Shown: positions 46,728-56,484 of the stretch, one piece after another
Numbering within the stretch: position 1 is the first letter of the stretch
Layout: every line of letters starts with the position of its first letter
Origin: Manganibacter manganicus
Lineage (GTDB): Bacteria; Pseudomonadota; Alphaproteobacteria; Rhizobiales; Rhizobiaceae
DNA length: 64,000 bases
Assembly: GCF_002075885.1 (NCBI RefSeq)
Contig: NZ_MDET01000001.1
Span: forward strand, 290,564 to 354,563
Direction of reading: 5' to 3'
Translations under genes and position numbers: made by a program
Notes under the pieces: model-generated
The model's database searches: none
What the model was told of the DNA's origin: nothing
What the model saw: only the letters and a program-made list of their open reading frames with translations

Positions 46728-47221
46728 CCGAACCCGTCCCCGTCACTCCACCCATACGCCAGGCGAACAAGCGCGGTGCTGCGCGCCTTGCGGCCGTGCA
46801 GGCGCTCTATCAGATGGATGTTGCCGGCAGCGGTCTTCTGGAAACGACGGCCGAATATGAAGCCTTCCGGCTCGGCAAGGAGGTCGACGGCGCGGTCTAT
46901 CGCGAGGCGGACGCGCAGTGGTTCCGCGCCATCCTGGCCGGCGTGGTGGAAAACCAGAAAACGGTCGATCCGGTGATTCGCCAGGCGCTGACCGAAGACT
47001 GGCCGCTGTCGCGGCTCGATTCGACGCTGCGCGCTATCCTGCGCGCCGGCGTTTATGAGTTGATGAAGCGTGCTGACGTGCCGGTCGCTGTCATCGTTTC
47101 CGAATATGTCGATATCGCCAAGGCCTTCTATGTCGAGGACGAGCCGAAACTGGTCAATGCGGTGCTTGATCGCGTGGCGAAGCAAATGCGCGGCGGGAGC
47201 CGTGGCAAGGGCGCGTCATGA
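46724..47221 (+). CDS. nusB: Transcription antitermination factor NusB
   Basis: A 165-residue Nus[21 protein letters not shown] in helix 1, and [13 protein letters not shown] with the C-terminal FVNAVLD-type [12 protein letters not shown]. It pairs with NusE/S10 on boxA RNA of rRNA operons. The TTG start overlaps the ribH stop (TTGA) and has GGGAGG 9 nt upstream. Confidence 0.94.
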   Translation: MTEPVPVTPPIRQANKRGAARLAAVQALYQMDVAGSGLLETTAEYEAFRLGKEVDGAVYREADAQWFRAILAGVVENQKTVDPVIRQALTEDWPLSRLDSTLRAILRAGVYELMKRADVPVAVIVSEYVDIAKAFYVEDEPKLVNAVLDRVAKQMRGGSRGKGAS

Positions 47222-48292
47222 CCGCGATCACCGCTGACCACACGGCAAGCGAGGCGCGTCGCACGGCGCTGATCCTGGCCGCTGCGCAAGCGGTTCTGGG
47301 TTCGGCGGCTCCTGTCTGCTTCGCCCTCGGCGCGCTCGCCGGGCATTTCATGCTCGGCGCCGACAAGTCGCTTTCGACGGCGCCGCTTACCGGTTTCAAT
47401 GTCGGGGTCGCTCTTGGCGCGTTGCCGGCGGCAGCCATCATTCGTGCGCTTGGCCACCGCAACGGCTTCCTGACCGGCACCTTGCTGACAGCGCTGGGCG
47501 GCTTGATCGCGACGATTGCACTGTTTCAATCAAGCTTCTGGCTGTTTGCCGCCGGCCTTCTGGTGGTTGGCTCCGGCAGCGCCTTTGTGCAGCAGTTCCG
47601 CTTTGCCGCCGCCGACAATGCGCCGCCCGAATTCAAGGCGCGCGCCATTTCCTTCGTGCTGGCGGGTGGTATCATCACTGCGGTGCTCGGCCCGCAAACG
47701 GTGATCTTCACCCATGATCTCCTGATGCCGGTGCCGTTTGCCGGCTCTTTTGCCGCCATCATGGCGCTGGCCGCGGTCGGCGGCGGCATCCTGTTCCTGC
47801 TGCGGCGCGCCGCTGGCCATGGTCGGCTGCGGCTTTTCTTCCGATCAGGCGACACTCGGCATTTCGTGGCACGTCATGGCCATGTACGGGCCGAGTTTCT
47901 TCACCGGCCGCATCATCCACCGAATCGGCGCCGCCACCGTGGTGGCAATCGGCTTCCTGCTGCTGATCGCCTGCGCGCTGGTGGCGATGTCCGGCATCCA
48001 TCTGTGGCAGTTCTGGAGCGCCTTGATCCTGCTCGGCCTCGGCTGGAATTTCGCCTTCATCGGCTCCACGGCCATCGTCGCGCAATGCTACACCCCCGAA
48101 GAAAAGGGCCGGACGCAGGGCTTCCACGATTTCGTGCTGTTCTCCAGCGTCGCCTTCGCGTCATTGATGTCGGGCGCGGTCTATAATGGCTGGGGCTGGG
48201 ACGCGCTGGTTCGCATCGTCCTGCCGGTTGCGGGCCTCGGCCTGGTGGCGATCGTCGCACTTGGGTTGAGCAGCCGGCGTCGCCCCGCCTGA
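47218..48292 (+). pseudogene. Broken MFS transporter with frameshift and internal deletion
   Basis: Residues 1-198 (47218 to about 47812) encode the first half of a major facilitator (LILAAAQAVLGSAAPVCFAL ... ILFLLRR), then the frame shifts. The second half continues in the +1 frame from about 47818 (PLAMVGCGFSSDQATLGISW to the stop at 48292). The two parts total about 355 residues, short of the ~400 usual for this family. About 40 residues joining the halves, including a helix, appear deleted at the break. A sequencing error cannot be excluded, but a single-base error would not explain the missing segment. Confidence 0.75.
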
Positions 48293-48505
48293 GCCTTCGC
48301 GACCGTGAATGTCATCGGGCAAAGATGCCCGAGTGCCATCCGTTCGGCCTGAAAGTACGCGCAAAGCCCGACACCGTCTTGACGTTCTCGAACGAACCTG
48401 CTCGCATGCGTCCCATCGACGCGGCGCCCGGAGGAAACGACGCCGGTCGGAGTCCAATGTCCGGGGAGGGGTCTTCCGGACCAGCAGTCGAGGAAAAATC
48501 CGCAA

Positions 48506-50656
48506 ATGACTATGCTTTATGTCGTCATTCTCTGCGGCGTGCTTTCCGTTGTCTATGCGATATGGGCAACGCAGTCGGTTCTTGCAGCCGACCAGGGCAA
48601 TGCGCGCATGCAGGAAATCTCAGCCGCCATACGTGAAGGCGCGCAGGCCTATCTCGCCCGTCAATACACCACCATTGCCGTTGTCGGCGTGGTTGTCTTC
48701 CTGCTCGCCTGGTGGCTGCTTTCCGGCACGGCCGCACTCGGCTTTCTGATCGGCGCCATACTTTCGGGGGCTGCCGGCTTCATCGGCATGCATGTTTCGG
48801 TGCGTGCCAATGTGCGCACCGCGCAGGCTGCTTCCAACAGCCTCGCGGCCGGTCTCGATATCGCCTTCAAGTCGGGCGCCATCACCGGCATGCTGGTGGC
48901 CGGCCTCGCGCTGCTTGGCGTGTCCGTCTATTACTGGTTCCTCACCGGGCCGCTCGGCCATCCGCTGGCCAGCCGCGAAGTGGTCGATTCGCTGGTGGCG
49001 CTGGGCTTCGGCGCTTCGCTGATCTCCATCTTCGCCCGCCTCGGCGGCGGCATTTTCACCAAGGGGGCCGATGTCGGCGGCGATCTCGTCGGCAAGGTCG
49101 AGGCCGGAATTCCCGAGGACGATCCGCGTAATCCGGCGACCATCGCCGACAATGTCGGCGACAATGTCGGCGACTGTGCCGGGATGGCCGCCGATCTGTT
49201 CGAAACCTACGCGGTGACAGTGGTGGCGACCATGGTATTGGCCGCCATTTTCTTTGGCAGTGCACCCAATCTGGCCGATGTGATGCTTTATCCGCTGGCC
49301 GTCTGCGGCGCCTGCATCATCACGTCGATTGTCGGCACCTTTTTCGTCAAGCTCGGCTCCAACGGCTCGATCATGGGCGCGCTCTACAAAGGGTTGATCG
49401 TCACCGGCGTCCTGTCCGTCATCGGCCTTGGCGCAGCCACGTCGCTGACGATCGGCTGGGGGGATCTCGGGACCGCCAACGACATGATGGTCACCGGTAC
49501 AAACCTGTTCATCTGCGGCCTGGTCGGTCTGCTGGTGACCGGGCTGATCGTCGTTATCACCGAATATTATACCGGCACGGACAAGCGCCCGGTCAATTCC
49601 ATCGCCCAGGCGTCGGTGACGGGCCACGGCACGAACGTCATCCAGGGTCTCGCGGTTTCGCTGGAATCGACAGCCCTGCCGGCTATCGTCATCGTTGGCG
49701 GCATCATTGCCACCTATCAATTGGCCGGCCTGTTCGGCACCGCGATTGCCGTCACCTCCATGCTCGGGCTTGCCGGCATGATCGTGGCGCTCGATGCCTT
49801 CGGCCCGGTCACGGATAATGCCGGTGGTATCGCTGAAATGGCGGGCCTGCCGAAAGAGGTGCGTCAATCCACCGACGCGCTCGACGCGGTCGGCAACACT
49901 ACCAAGGCGGTCACCAAGGGCTATGCCATCGGCTCGGCCGGGCTTGGCGCGCTGGTGCTTTTCGCGGCCTATTCGAACGACCTGAAGTTCTTTGCCGCCA
50001 ATGGCGACAAATATCCCTACTTCCAGGGCATGGGCGAGGTCTCCTTCGACCTGTCGAATCCCTATGTGGTGGCCGGCCTGCTGTTCGGCGGGCTGATCCC
50101 CTATCTGTTCGGCGGCATCGCCATGACGGCGGTGGGGCGTGCGGCGGGTTCGATCGTGGAGGAAGTGCGCAAACAGTTCCGCGAGGATCCCGGCATCATG
50201 CAGGGCACATCGAAGCCGAATTACGCACGCGCGGTCGATCTTTTGACCAAGGCGGCGATCAAGGAGATGATCGTCCCGTCGCTGCTGCCGGTGCTGGCGC
50301 CGCTCGTCGTCTATTTCGGCGTGCTGCTCATTTCAGGCTCCAAGGCCTCGGCTTTTGCCGCGCTCGGCGCCTCACTGCTCGGCGTCATCGTCAACGGCCT
50401 GTTCGTGGCAATCTCGATGACCTCCGGCGGCGGCGCCTGGGATAACGCCAAGAAATCGTTCGAGGATGGCTTCACTGACAAGGACGGCGTCAAGCATCTC
50501 AAGGGTTCCGAGGCGCACAAGGCTTCGGTGACGGGCGACACCGTCGGCGATCCGTATAAGGATACCGCCGGTCCTGCCGTAAACCCGGCAATCAAGATCA
50601 CCAATATTGTGGCGTTGCTGCTTTTGGCGATTTTGGCGCATAGCGCGGCTGGCTGA
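48506..50656 (+). CDS. hppA: Proton-translocating membrane pyrophosphatase
   Basis: A 716-residue H+-PPase with about 16 transmembrane helices. The pyrophosphate site is [22 protein letters not shown] near residue 189 followed by the [19 protein letters not shown] motif, and the C-terminal Asp/Lys site is near [15 protein letters not shown] (Lys rather than Ala) marks the K+-independent type. It couples pyrophosphate hydrolysis to proton pumping. It has a perfect terminator downstream. Confidence 0.96.
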   Translation: MTMLYVVILCGVLSVVYAIWATQSVLAADQGNARMQEISAAIREGAQAYLARQYTTIAVVGVVVFLLAWWLLSGTAALGFLIGAILSGAAGFIGMHVSVRANVRTAQAASNSLAAGLDIAFKSGAITGMLVAGLALLGVSVYYWFLTGPLGHPLASREVVDSLVALGFGASLISIFARLGGGIFTKGADVGGDLVGKVEAGIPEDDPRNPATIADNVGDNVGDCAGMAADLFETYAVTVVATMVLAAIFFGSAPNLADVMLYPLAVCGACIITSIVGTFFVKLGSNGSIMGALYKGLIVTGVLSVIGLGAATSLTIGWGDLGTANDMMVTGTNLFICGLVGLLVTGLIVVITEYYTGTDKRPVNSIAQASVTGHGTNVIQGLAVSLESTALPAIVIVGGIIATYQLAGLFGTAIAVTSMLGLAGMIVALDAFGPVTDNAGGIAEMAGLPKEVRQSTDALDAVGNTTKAVTKGYAIGSAGLGALVLFAAYSNDLKFFAANGDKYPYFQGMGEVSFDLSNPYVVAGLLFGGLIPYLFGGIAMTAVGRAAGSIVEEVRKQFREDPGIMQGTSKPNYARAVDLLTKAAIKEMIVPSLLPVLAPLVVYFGVLLISGSKASAFAALGASLLGVIVNGLFVAISMTSGGGAWDNAKKSFEDGFTDKDGVKHLKGSEAHKASVTGDTVGDPYKDTAGPAVNPAIKITNIVALLLLAILAHSAAG

Positions 50657-50703
50657 ACAGCCTTGGCTGGCGGGATAAAGGCCCCGCCTCAGATCTCGAA
50701 ATG

Positions 50704-50735
50704 AAAAGCCCGCGGGATCGCTTCCGCGGGCTTTT
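50704..50735. terminator. Bidirectional terminator between hppA and bamE
   Basis: AAAAGCCCGCGG and CCGCGGGCTTTT form a perfect 12-bp stem with an 8-nt loop, with A/T tracts built into the base so that it can work on both strands. Confidence 0.9.
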
Positions 50736-50762
50736 GTCCCGATAAAGAAGGTTCGGCGCGGT

Positions 50763-51305
50763 CTACATGCCGTTGCCGGCGCCCATAAGGCTGCCGGCCG
50801 CGCTCGGCGTGAGCTTGCCGGCACCGGAAATGATCTGGGAGAGGAAATTCTGGTCCTTGCCGCCAGTCGGCGTCGTGCGCGAGATGAAGTCGAACACCTT
50901 GCCGTCCTTCAAGCCGTACTTGGCAATGCGATCGACCCGGCCTTCCTTGTTGAAATAGACAGCCAGGACCTGTTGATCGATGAGCTTCGGCTTTGCGAAG
51001 GCGGCAGAGCGGCGGCGGGTCTGGGAAATGTAGTAGAAGACCTCATTGTCGAAGATGGCGGTGGTCGAAGGACTGCCGAGCGCCAGCAACACCTGCTCGC
51101 GGCTGGAGCCGACGGGCACGGAATCGATCGCCTGTTGGTCGATCACATAGCCCTGGTGCAGGGTTTCGCCCGGTGTGACATCGCCAAACATCTTCGTCGA
51201 GTTGCAGGCCGAAAGCGCCGTGGCGAGCGCCACAACGGAAACGATGCCAACCGGCCGTGACGATAGTGCCGACTTGAATTTCAGCGCGCGCAACAACAAC
51301 TCCAT
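50763..51305 (-). CDS. bamE: Outer membrane assembly lipoprotein BamE
   Basis: A 180-residue lipoprotein: signal peptide with lipobox LSAC (Cys35), then the SmpA/OmlA domain (GYVIDQQAIDSVPVGSSREQVLLALGSPS, and FYYISQTRRRSAAFAKPK). BamE stabilises the BamA outer-membrane protein insertase. The C-terminal tail is Gly/Ser-rich. The start at 51305 gives a normal signal peptide; longer readings reach the neighbouring divergent gene. Confidence 0.9.
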   Translation of the reverse strand: MELLLRALKFKSALSSRPVGIVSVVALATALSACNSTKMFGDVTPGETLHQGYVIDQQAIDSVPVGSSREQVLLALGSPSTTAIFDNEVFYYISQTRRRSAAFAKPKLIDQQVLAVYFNKEGRVDRIAKYGLKDGKVFDFISRTTPTGGKDQNFLSQIISGAGKLTPSAAGSLMGAGNGM

Positions 51306-51516
51306 CCAATCCGCCGGCTCCGTCCGATTGGTCCTTTTTTGATAGCCCAATCGGATACCCACACCGGTTGTTTCGGCCTCGGCCGCGTCGTTTCGCCGTT
51401 GTCGCCTGGGCGCCAATCCGGATACACGCGCTTGCGCGAGGTGGCAAAAGCGGTAAACCAGCTTGGCTGCCGATGCAACAAGGCCGCACCAACAAACGGT
51501 TTCGGAGACCCTCCGC

Positions 51517-52089
51517 ATGTTCCAGCGCCTGTTTGGCCGCGAACGTCAAGCCAACCGCGCCATCACCGAGGCCCTGTACGGTGAAATCGTGGCAGCGGCG
51601 CGGCAGCCACGCTTTTATTCCGAATGGAAAGTGCCGGATACGCCGCTCGGCCGCTTCGAGATGCTGTCGCTTATGATGCTTGTGTTCCAGCACCGCCTGC
51701 ATGGCGAGAAGGGTGCGTCGCCGGAGATTGCCCAGGTGCTGATCGACGAGTTCTTCAAGGATGTCGAGCATTCGCTGCGTGAGCTTGGCATCAGCGATGT
51801 CGGCGTGCCGAAACGCATGAAGAAACTGGCCAGGATGTATTACGGGCGTACGGCTGCCTATGCCGACGCGCTCGACCGCGATGACCAGCCGGCCTTGGCG
51901 GCAGCCCTTACCCGCAATGTCTATCCCGATGCGAATGGTTGGCCCGATCCGGACGGTTGGTTGGAATCGCAGCACCTTGCCGCCTATGTGATGAGGGTGA
52001 GACAGGCGTTGGCGTCGCAGGCTTCGGAAGCAATCTGTGCAGGCCGTATCAGCTTTCCGCCGGCATCGGGAGACGACAATGCAGCATGA
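51517..52089 (+). CDS. Ubiquinol-cytochrome c chaperone-like protein (CBP3 family)
   Basis: A 190-residue protein of the ubiquinol-cytochrome c chaperone (CBP3/UQCC1) domain: LYGEIVAAARQPRFY, DTPLGRFEMLSLMMLVFQHRL, and ELGISDVGVPKRMKKLARMYYGR. The mitochondrial homologue aids cytochrome b assembly. It precedes DUF177/plsX as in other alphaproteobacteria; overlap of 11 nt with DUF177. Confidence 0.88.
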   Translation: MFQRLFGRERQANRAITEALYGEIVAAARQPRFYSEWKVPDTPLGRFEMLSLMMLVFQHRLHGEKGASPEIAQVLIDEFFKDVEHSLRELGISDVGVPKRMKKLARMYYGRTAAYADALDRDDQPALAAALTRNVYPDANGWPDPDGWLESQHLAAYVMRVRQALASQASEAICAGRISFPPASGDDNAA

Positions 52090-52630
52090 CGAAGCCCAAA
52101 GCCCGGTGTCGTTCGCTGCACATGTCGCGCGCCTGCCGCAAGCCGGCCTGCCCGTCGTGATCGAAGCTGACGAAGCCCAGCGCGCCGCGCTCGCGGAGGC
52201 GCATGGGCTGCTTTCGGTGGAGGTGTACCGCGCCGAGCTTCTCGTCAGCCGCTGGAAGCGCAACGGCGTGAAGGTGTCCGGATCGGTGAAGGCCGACATT
52301 ACGCAAGCCTGCGTGGTCACGCTCGATCCCGTCACCGCTCATATTGAAGAGGCGGTCGATGGGCTGTTCCTGCCGCAAGATTCCAATTTCGGCCGTGAAG
52401 GTTTTAGCGGCGGCGGCGAGATATTGATCGACGCCGAGGGACCGGATGCGCCGGAAACCTTCATTGGCGATACGGTTGATGTCGGGGCGCTGGCCGAGCA
52501 GTTCTTCGGCCTGGCCATCGACCCCTATCCACGCCGGGCCGGCGCGCATCTGGAAACCAAAGCCGACGACGAGGATAAGGAAGAAAGCGAATTCCAGCGA
52601 AAGCTGCGTGCGCTGCTCCCCAAAAACTGA
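52079..52630 (+). CDS. DUF177/YceD-family protein
   Basis: A 183-residue protein of the DUF177 (YceD) family, recognised by SVEVYRAELLVSRWKRNGVKVSGSV, ITQACVVTLDPVT and PRRAG...FQRKLRALLPK. In other bacteria YceD binds 23S rRNA and lies next to rpmF and plsX; here rpmF is absent and plsX follows after 121 nt. Confidence 0.87.
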   Translation: MQHDEAQSPVSFAAHVARLPQAGLPVVIEADEAQRAALAEAHGLLSVEVYRAELLVSRWKRNGVKVSGSVKADITQACVVTLDPVTAHIEEAVDGLFLPQDSNFGREGFSGGGEILIDAEGPDAPETFIGDTVDVGALAEQFFGLAIDPYPRRAGAHLETKADDEDKEESEFQRKLRALLPKN

Positions 52631-52751
52631 AAGCCGGGCGATGAGAAGGAAAATTGGTTGTGCGTCGGCTTAAAACAGCTATTTTCGCCGAGCATCGCGG
52701 GGCCTTATAAGCAGGCTGTGAAGTGTTAGGAAACGATGAGATGAATATCGC

Positions 52752-53822
52752 GTGATCAGGATTTCCATTGACGCCATGGGCGGCGACCATGGGCCGGACG
52801 TGGTCATTCCCGCGCTCATGACGGTCGCGACCCGCCGACCTGATGCGCATTTCATCATCTACGGGCAGGAGAATCTGGTTCGCCCGATCCTCGACAAACA
52901 CCCCCGGCTGGCCGAGAACAGCGAACTCGTGCATTGCGACGTTGCAGTCGGCATGGACGAAAAGCCGAGCCAGGCGCTGCGCCATGGCCGCTGGAAGTCT
53001 TCCATGTGGAAGGCGATCGAGGCGGTCAAGAGCGATGCGGCCGATGTCTGCATTTCCGCCGGTAACACGGGCGCGCTGATGGCGATGTCGAAATTCTGTC
53101 TGCGCACCATGGCCAGTATCGATCGCCCGGCAATTGCCGCGATCTGGCCGACATTGCGTGGCGAAAGCGTGGTTCTGGATGTCGGTGCGGGCATTGGCGC
53201 GGATGCCCACCAACTCGTCGATTTCGCCATTTTGGGCACCGGCATGGCGCGTGCGGTCTTTGGCATTGAACGGCCGAGCGTCGGGCTGCTCAATGTCGGT
53301 GTCGAGGAGGTCAAGGGCCAGGAAGAGGTCAAGGAGGCCGGGCAGATGCTGCGCGAAGCCAATCTGGCATCGCTGGATTATCGTGGCTTCGTCGAAGGCA
53401 ACGATATTGGCAAGGGCGCGGTGGACGTGGTGGTCACGGAAGGATTTTCCGGAAATATCGCGCTCAAGACCGCCGAGGGCACGGCTCGCCAGTTTGCCGC
53501 CTATCTGCGCGAAGCGATAGGCCGAAGTCTTTTGTCACGGTTGGGCTATATTCTGGCAAAGGGGGCTTTCGATCGTCTGCGGGAAAAGCTCGATGTCGGG
53601 CGTTCCAATGGCGGCGTATTCCTCGGGCTCAACGGCATTGTGGTGAAAAGCCATGGCGGGGCCGATTCGGACGGGTTCGCGGCCGCAGTCGATCTTGGCT
53701 ACGACATGGTGCGTAACCGGCTGCTCGACCGCATTGAGGCCGATCTCGACCTTTTTCATGCGCGTAATCCCAAGGCCGCCGGGGCTAGGCGATCCGACGT
53801 CGAAACCGACGAAGAAGGATAG
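52752..53822 (+). CDS. plsX: Phosphate acyltransferase PlsX
   Basis: A 356-residue PlsX, which makes acyl-phosphate from acyl-ACP as the first step of phospholipid synthesis. The N-terminal [12 protein letters not shown] and the central [15 protein letters not shown] are diagnostic. The start is a GTG (GTGATCAGG). fabH follows after 10 nt. Confidence 0.95.
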   Translation: MIRISIDAMGGDHGPDVVIPALMTVATRRPDAHFIIYGQENLVRPILDKHPRLAENSELVHCDVAVGMDEKPSQALRHGRWKSSMWKAIEAVKSDAADVCISAGNTGALMAMSKFCLRTMASIDRPAIAAIWPTLRGESVVLDVGAGIGADAHQLVDFAILGTGMARAVFGIERPSVGLLNVGVEEVKGQEEVKEAGQMLREANLASLDYRGFVEGNDIGKGAVDVVVTEGFSGNIALKTAEGTARQFAAYLREAIGRSLLSRLGYILAKGAFDRLREKLDVGRSNGGVFLGLNGIVVKSHGGADSDGFAAAVDLGYDMVRNRLLDRIEADLDLFHARNPKAAGARRSDVETDEEG

Positions 53823-53832
53823 GACAAAACCC

Positions 53833-54804
53833 TTGATCAGATCAGTTGTGCGCGGCATCGGTTCCGCGCTGCCTCGCCGAATCATGAAGAATGCCGATTT
53901 CGAGGGCATGGTCGAGACCTCTGACGAGTGGATCGCCCAACGCACCGGCATCCGCCAGCGCCATATCGCCGGCGACGACGAGACAACGGCCTCTCTGGGT
54001 GAAGCGGCGGCGCGCTCGGCACTGGCCAATGCCGAGTTGACGCCTGACGACATCGACCTGATCGTGCTGGCGACATCCACGCCAAACAATACGTTTCCGG
54101 CAACAGCGGTCGAAATCCAAAACCGGCTTGGCATGCGGCAAGGTTTCGCCTTCGACATGCAGGCGGTGTGTTCCGGTTTCGTCTATGCGGTGACGACTGC
54201 CGATCTCTATATCAAGGGCGGGCTTGCGCGCCGCGTTCTGGTGATCGGTGCCGAAACCTTCTCGCGTATCCTCGACTGGACCGACCGCTCGACCTGCGTT
54301 CTGTTCGGGGATGGCGCCGGCGCGCTGATCCTGGAGGCGGCGGAAGGCGAAGGCACAATCGCCGATCGGGGGATCCTGGCGGCCAGCTTGCGCTCCGACG
54401 GCACGCACAGGGACAAGCTTTATGTCGATGGCGGGCCTTCGACCACCGGGACGGTCGGGCAGCTTCGGATGGAAGGCCGCGAAGTGTTCAAACATGCCGT
54501 CGGGATGATAACCGACGTGATCGAAGCGACGTTCAGCCAGGCCGGCATTGGGGCCGCCGATCTTGACTGGTTCGTGCCGCATCAGGCGAACAAAAGGATT
54601 ATCGACGCGTCCGCCAAAAAACTCGGCATAGACGACGACAAGGTGGTGATTACCGTCGATCTCCATGGCAATACCTCGGCGGCATCGGTGCCGCTGGCGC
54701 TTTCCGTCGCGGCGGCGGACGGCCGTATCAGGCGTGGCGATCTGGTGCTGCTTGAAGCGATGGGCGGCGGCTTCACCTGGGGCGCGGTACTGTTGCGCTG
54801 GTAG
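53833..54804 (+). CDS. fabH: Beta-ketoacyl-ACP synthase III
   Basis: A 323-residue KAS III that starts fatty-acid chains from acetyl-CoA and malonyl-ACP. The catalytic Cys is in [12 protein letters not shown] (near residue 113), with His in PHQANKRI and Asn in GNTSAAS. The start is a TTG, giving [14 protein letters not shown], which matches the length of alphaproteobacterial FabH; no in-frame ATG is suitable. Confidence 0.95.
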   Translation: MIRSVVRGIGSALPRRIMKNADFEGMVETSDEWIAQRTGIRQRHIAGDDETTASLGEAAARSALANAELTPDDIDLIVLATSTPNNTFPATAVEIQNRLGMRQGFAFDMQAVCSGFVYAVTTADLYIKGGLARRVLVIGAETFSRILDWTDRSTCVLFGDGAGALILEAAEGEGTIADRGILAASLRSDGTHRDKLYVDGGPSTTGTVGQLRMEGREVFKHAVGMITDVIEATFSQAGIGAADLDWFVPHQANKRIIDASAKKLGIDDDKVVITVDLHGNTSAASVPLALSVAAADGRIRRGDLVLLEAMGGGFTWGAVLLRW

Positions 54805-54933
54805 GGCGGTGACCGTGCGTCATGCGCAGGCGTGCCGAACCTGCCGGTTCTGTCCTTGACCTTGGCGGATCAATTACTTAGGCTCCGTCGCTGCTTGTAA
54901 TGATCAACAATTTTCCAACGATGGGACTCTCGG

Positions 54934-55257
54934 ATGGGGGGAAAGACACTCACGCGTGCTGACCTCGCGGAAGCGGTTTACCGCAAGGTCGGCCTGTCGC
55001 GAACGGAATCGGCCGAACTGGTGGAAGCCGTTCTCGATGAGATTTGCGAGGCGATCGTGCGGGGCGAGACGGTGAAACTGTCCTCCTTCGCCACTTTTCA
55101 TGTCCGTTCGAAGAACGAACGCATCGGCCGCAACCCGAAAACGGGTGAGGAAGTGCCGATCCTGCCGCGCCGGGTGATGACCTTCAAGGCTTCCAATGTA
55201 TTAAAGAACCGCATTTTGCGGGCACATCAAAACAACAAGGCCAAGGAAGCCACATAG
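54934..55257 (+). CDS. ihfA: Integration host factor alpha subunit
   Basis: A 107-residue HU/IHF protein: [25 protein letters not shown] in the dimer core, [27 protein letters not shown] in the DNA-binding arm with the intercalating Pro region. IHF bends DNA and assists recombination, including phage integrases such as the one in the adjacent element. Confidence 0.95.
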   Translation: MGGKTLTRADLAEAVYRKVGLSRTESAELVEAVLDEICEAIVRGETVKLSSFATFHVRSKNERIGRNPKTGEEVPILPRRVMTFKASNVLKNRILRAHQNNKAKEAT

Positions 55258-55431
55258 GTTTTTCGTGCCTGCCGACGGAATGACAGGTGTATTATGCGGT
55301 TGAAAACCGCCCCGCATCTGGCGCCGAGGGTTGAATGGAAGGTTGTAACCCGCTGAAATATGGTGCGATTCGGCGCCACGCAGCGTCGAATCCCTGTCCA
55401 GTTCGAGGATGTGACCTTCGAGGAAGTGACC

Positions 55432-55971
55432 ATGGACAAGAGCCCCGATGCCTTCCGGACCATCAGCGAAGTCGCTGAGGAACTGGACCTGCCGCAGCAT
55501 GTGCTGCGGTTTTGGGAAACGCGGTTCAACCAGATCAAGCCGATGAAACGTGGCGGCGGTCGCCGCTATTACAGGCCGCAGGATGTCGAACTGATCAAGG
55601 GCATCCGCCATATGCTCTATGACCAGGGCTACACGATCAAGGGCGTTCAGAAACTCCTGCGTGAAAACGGCAACCAGTTCCTGATCGCCATAGGCAATGG
55701 CGACATGGCCGCTGTCGAGGCGATTTCGCAACGCAAGCAGGCGGACGCCGTGCCGCTGACCCCTGGTGCGCAGCCACGCACCGACGATGAGATGTTGGTG
55801 GGACAGCCGAAGACGAAGCCGAGCCGTCGCTTCTTCAGCCTTGGCAAGGGCGAAGAGGAGGGGCCGGTCTCGGCCGATGCCGGCAAGCTTTCGCGAGACA
55901 ACCGCGCACTTTTGCAGGAAGCCCTGTTCGACCTGCTGGAATGCAAGCGCCTTCTCGATCAGGTGCGCTAA
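55432..55971 (+). CDS. MerR-family regulator
   Basis: A 179-residue MerR-type protein: winged helix [23 protein letters not shown] at residues 8-30 and [22 protein letters not shown], then a C-terminal region without Cys clusters. Conserved next to ihfA in alphaproteobacteria; target unknown. It is the last host gene before the tRNA-Pro/attL boundary. Confidence 0.88.
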   Translation: MDKSPDAFRTISEVAEELDLPQHVLRFWETRFNQIKPMKRGGGRRYYRPQDVELIKGIRHMLYDQGYTIKGVQKLLRENGNQFLIAIGNGDMAAVEAISQRKQADAVPLTPGAQPRTDDEMLVGQPKTKPSRRFFSLGKGEEEGPVSADAGKLSRDNRALLQEALFDLLECKRLLDQVR

Positions 55972-56289
55972 GCCGGCAGTGCGCAAAGGTTGCCACAGAC
56001 AGGAATGTTGTTGCGTTATCCGGTATGGATGGGCGTAACCGATTCTGTTCCGCCCGTTACCAAAGCGCGCCGCGATCTTTTAGATTCGCTCCATGCACTT
56101 TAGCCGGTCGGGTTCAGGCGAGCCGCCAACCGTAAAATCAGGGACGACGTATCGGCCGCATCGGCGTCTGGTTGCTTTCGCCCGCCGATAACACCCGCAA
56201 TCGTATGCCTGCTTCACGTAAGAGCGTTCATATCGGTGCTGTCGATAGCTTTCGCTGCAGACATGATTCGAACATCGGTAAGTTGAAAA
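55972..56289. other. Intergenic host DNA between merR and the element
   Basis: This 318-nt stretch has no convincing ORF on either strand. It lies downstream of the former tRNA-Pro gene (read on the minus strand). I see no strong terminator or repeat. Confidence 0.5.
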
Positions 56290-56336
56290 TGGTCGGAGTG
56301 GCGGGATTCGAACCCACGACCCCTTGACCCCCAGTC
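56290..56336 (-). pseudogene. 3' half of tRNA-Pro(GGG), attL of the element
   Basis: On the minus strand the sequence reads anticodon loop CTGGGGG (anticodon GGG), the 3' anticodon stem TCAAG, variable loop, T arm with TTCGAAT, acceptor CACTCCG, discriminator A, and encoded CCA. The 5' half of the tRNA (acceptor, D arm, 5' anticodon stem) is missing; identity breaks 2 nt beyond the loop at about 56336. This is what is left on one side when an integrase inserts in the anticodon region; the full tRNA should be rebuilt at the other end. Confidence 0.85.
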
Positions 56337-56349
56337 TTAGTATATATGT

Positions 56350-56484
56350 TTTATAGCCATTCCTAACGTTGCACGTGACGGGCATAAACCGCAGAATTGC
56401 AACGCATTGCAACCAATGTCCTCTTGACTAATATCCCGAGTCTACCTAAACGCTGGCTACATAGTGGCTATAAAGGAGGCGGGT
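56350..56484. promoter_or_regulatory. Integrase leader with candidate arm-type/excisionase sites and promoter
   Basis: TTTATAGCCA (56350-56359) and TGGCTATAAA (56465-56474) form a 10-bp inverted repeat, with another TGGCTA at 56454. ATTGCAAC occurs twice exactly 10 bp apart (56396 and 56406). A weak promoter may be TTGACT (56424) with TAAACG 17 nt later. AAAGGAGG ends 5 nt before the integrase ATG. These may be integrase arm sites and AlpA/excisionase sites. Confidence 0.4.

Noticed and set aside
47738..48186. Programmed frameshift in the MFS gene
   Set aside because: No slippery site is visible and about 40 residues of the family are missing at the junction, which indicates a deletion.
56290..56366. 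Complete tRNA-Pro gene
   Set aside because: The 5' half bears no resemblance to a tRNA acceptor or D arm; only the 3' half is present.
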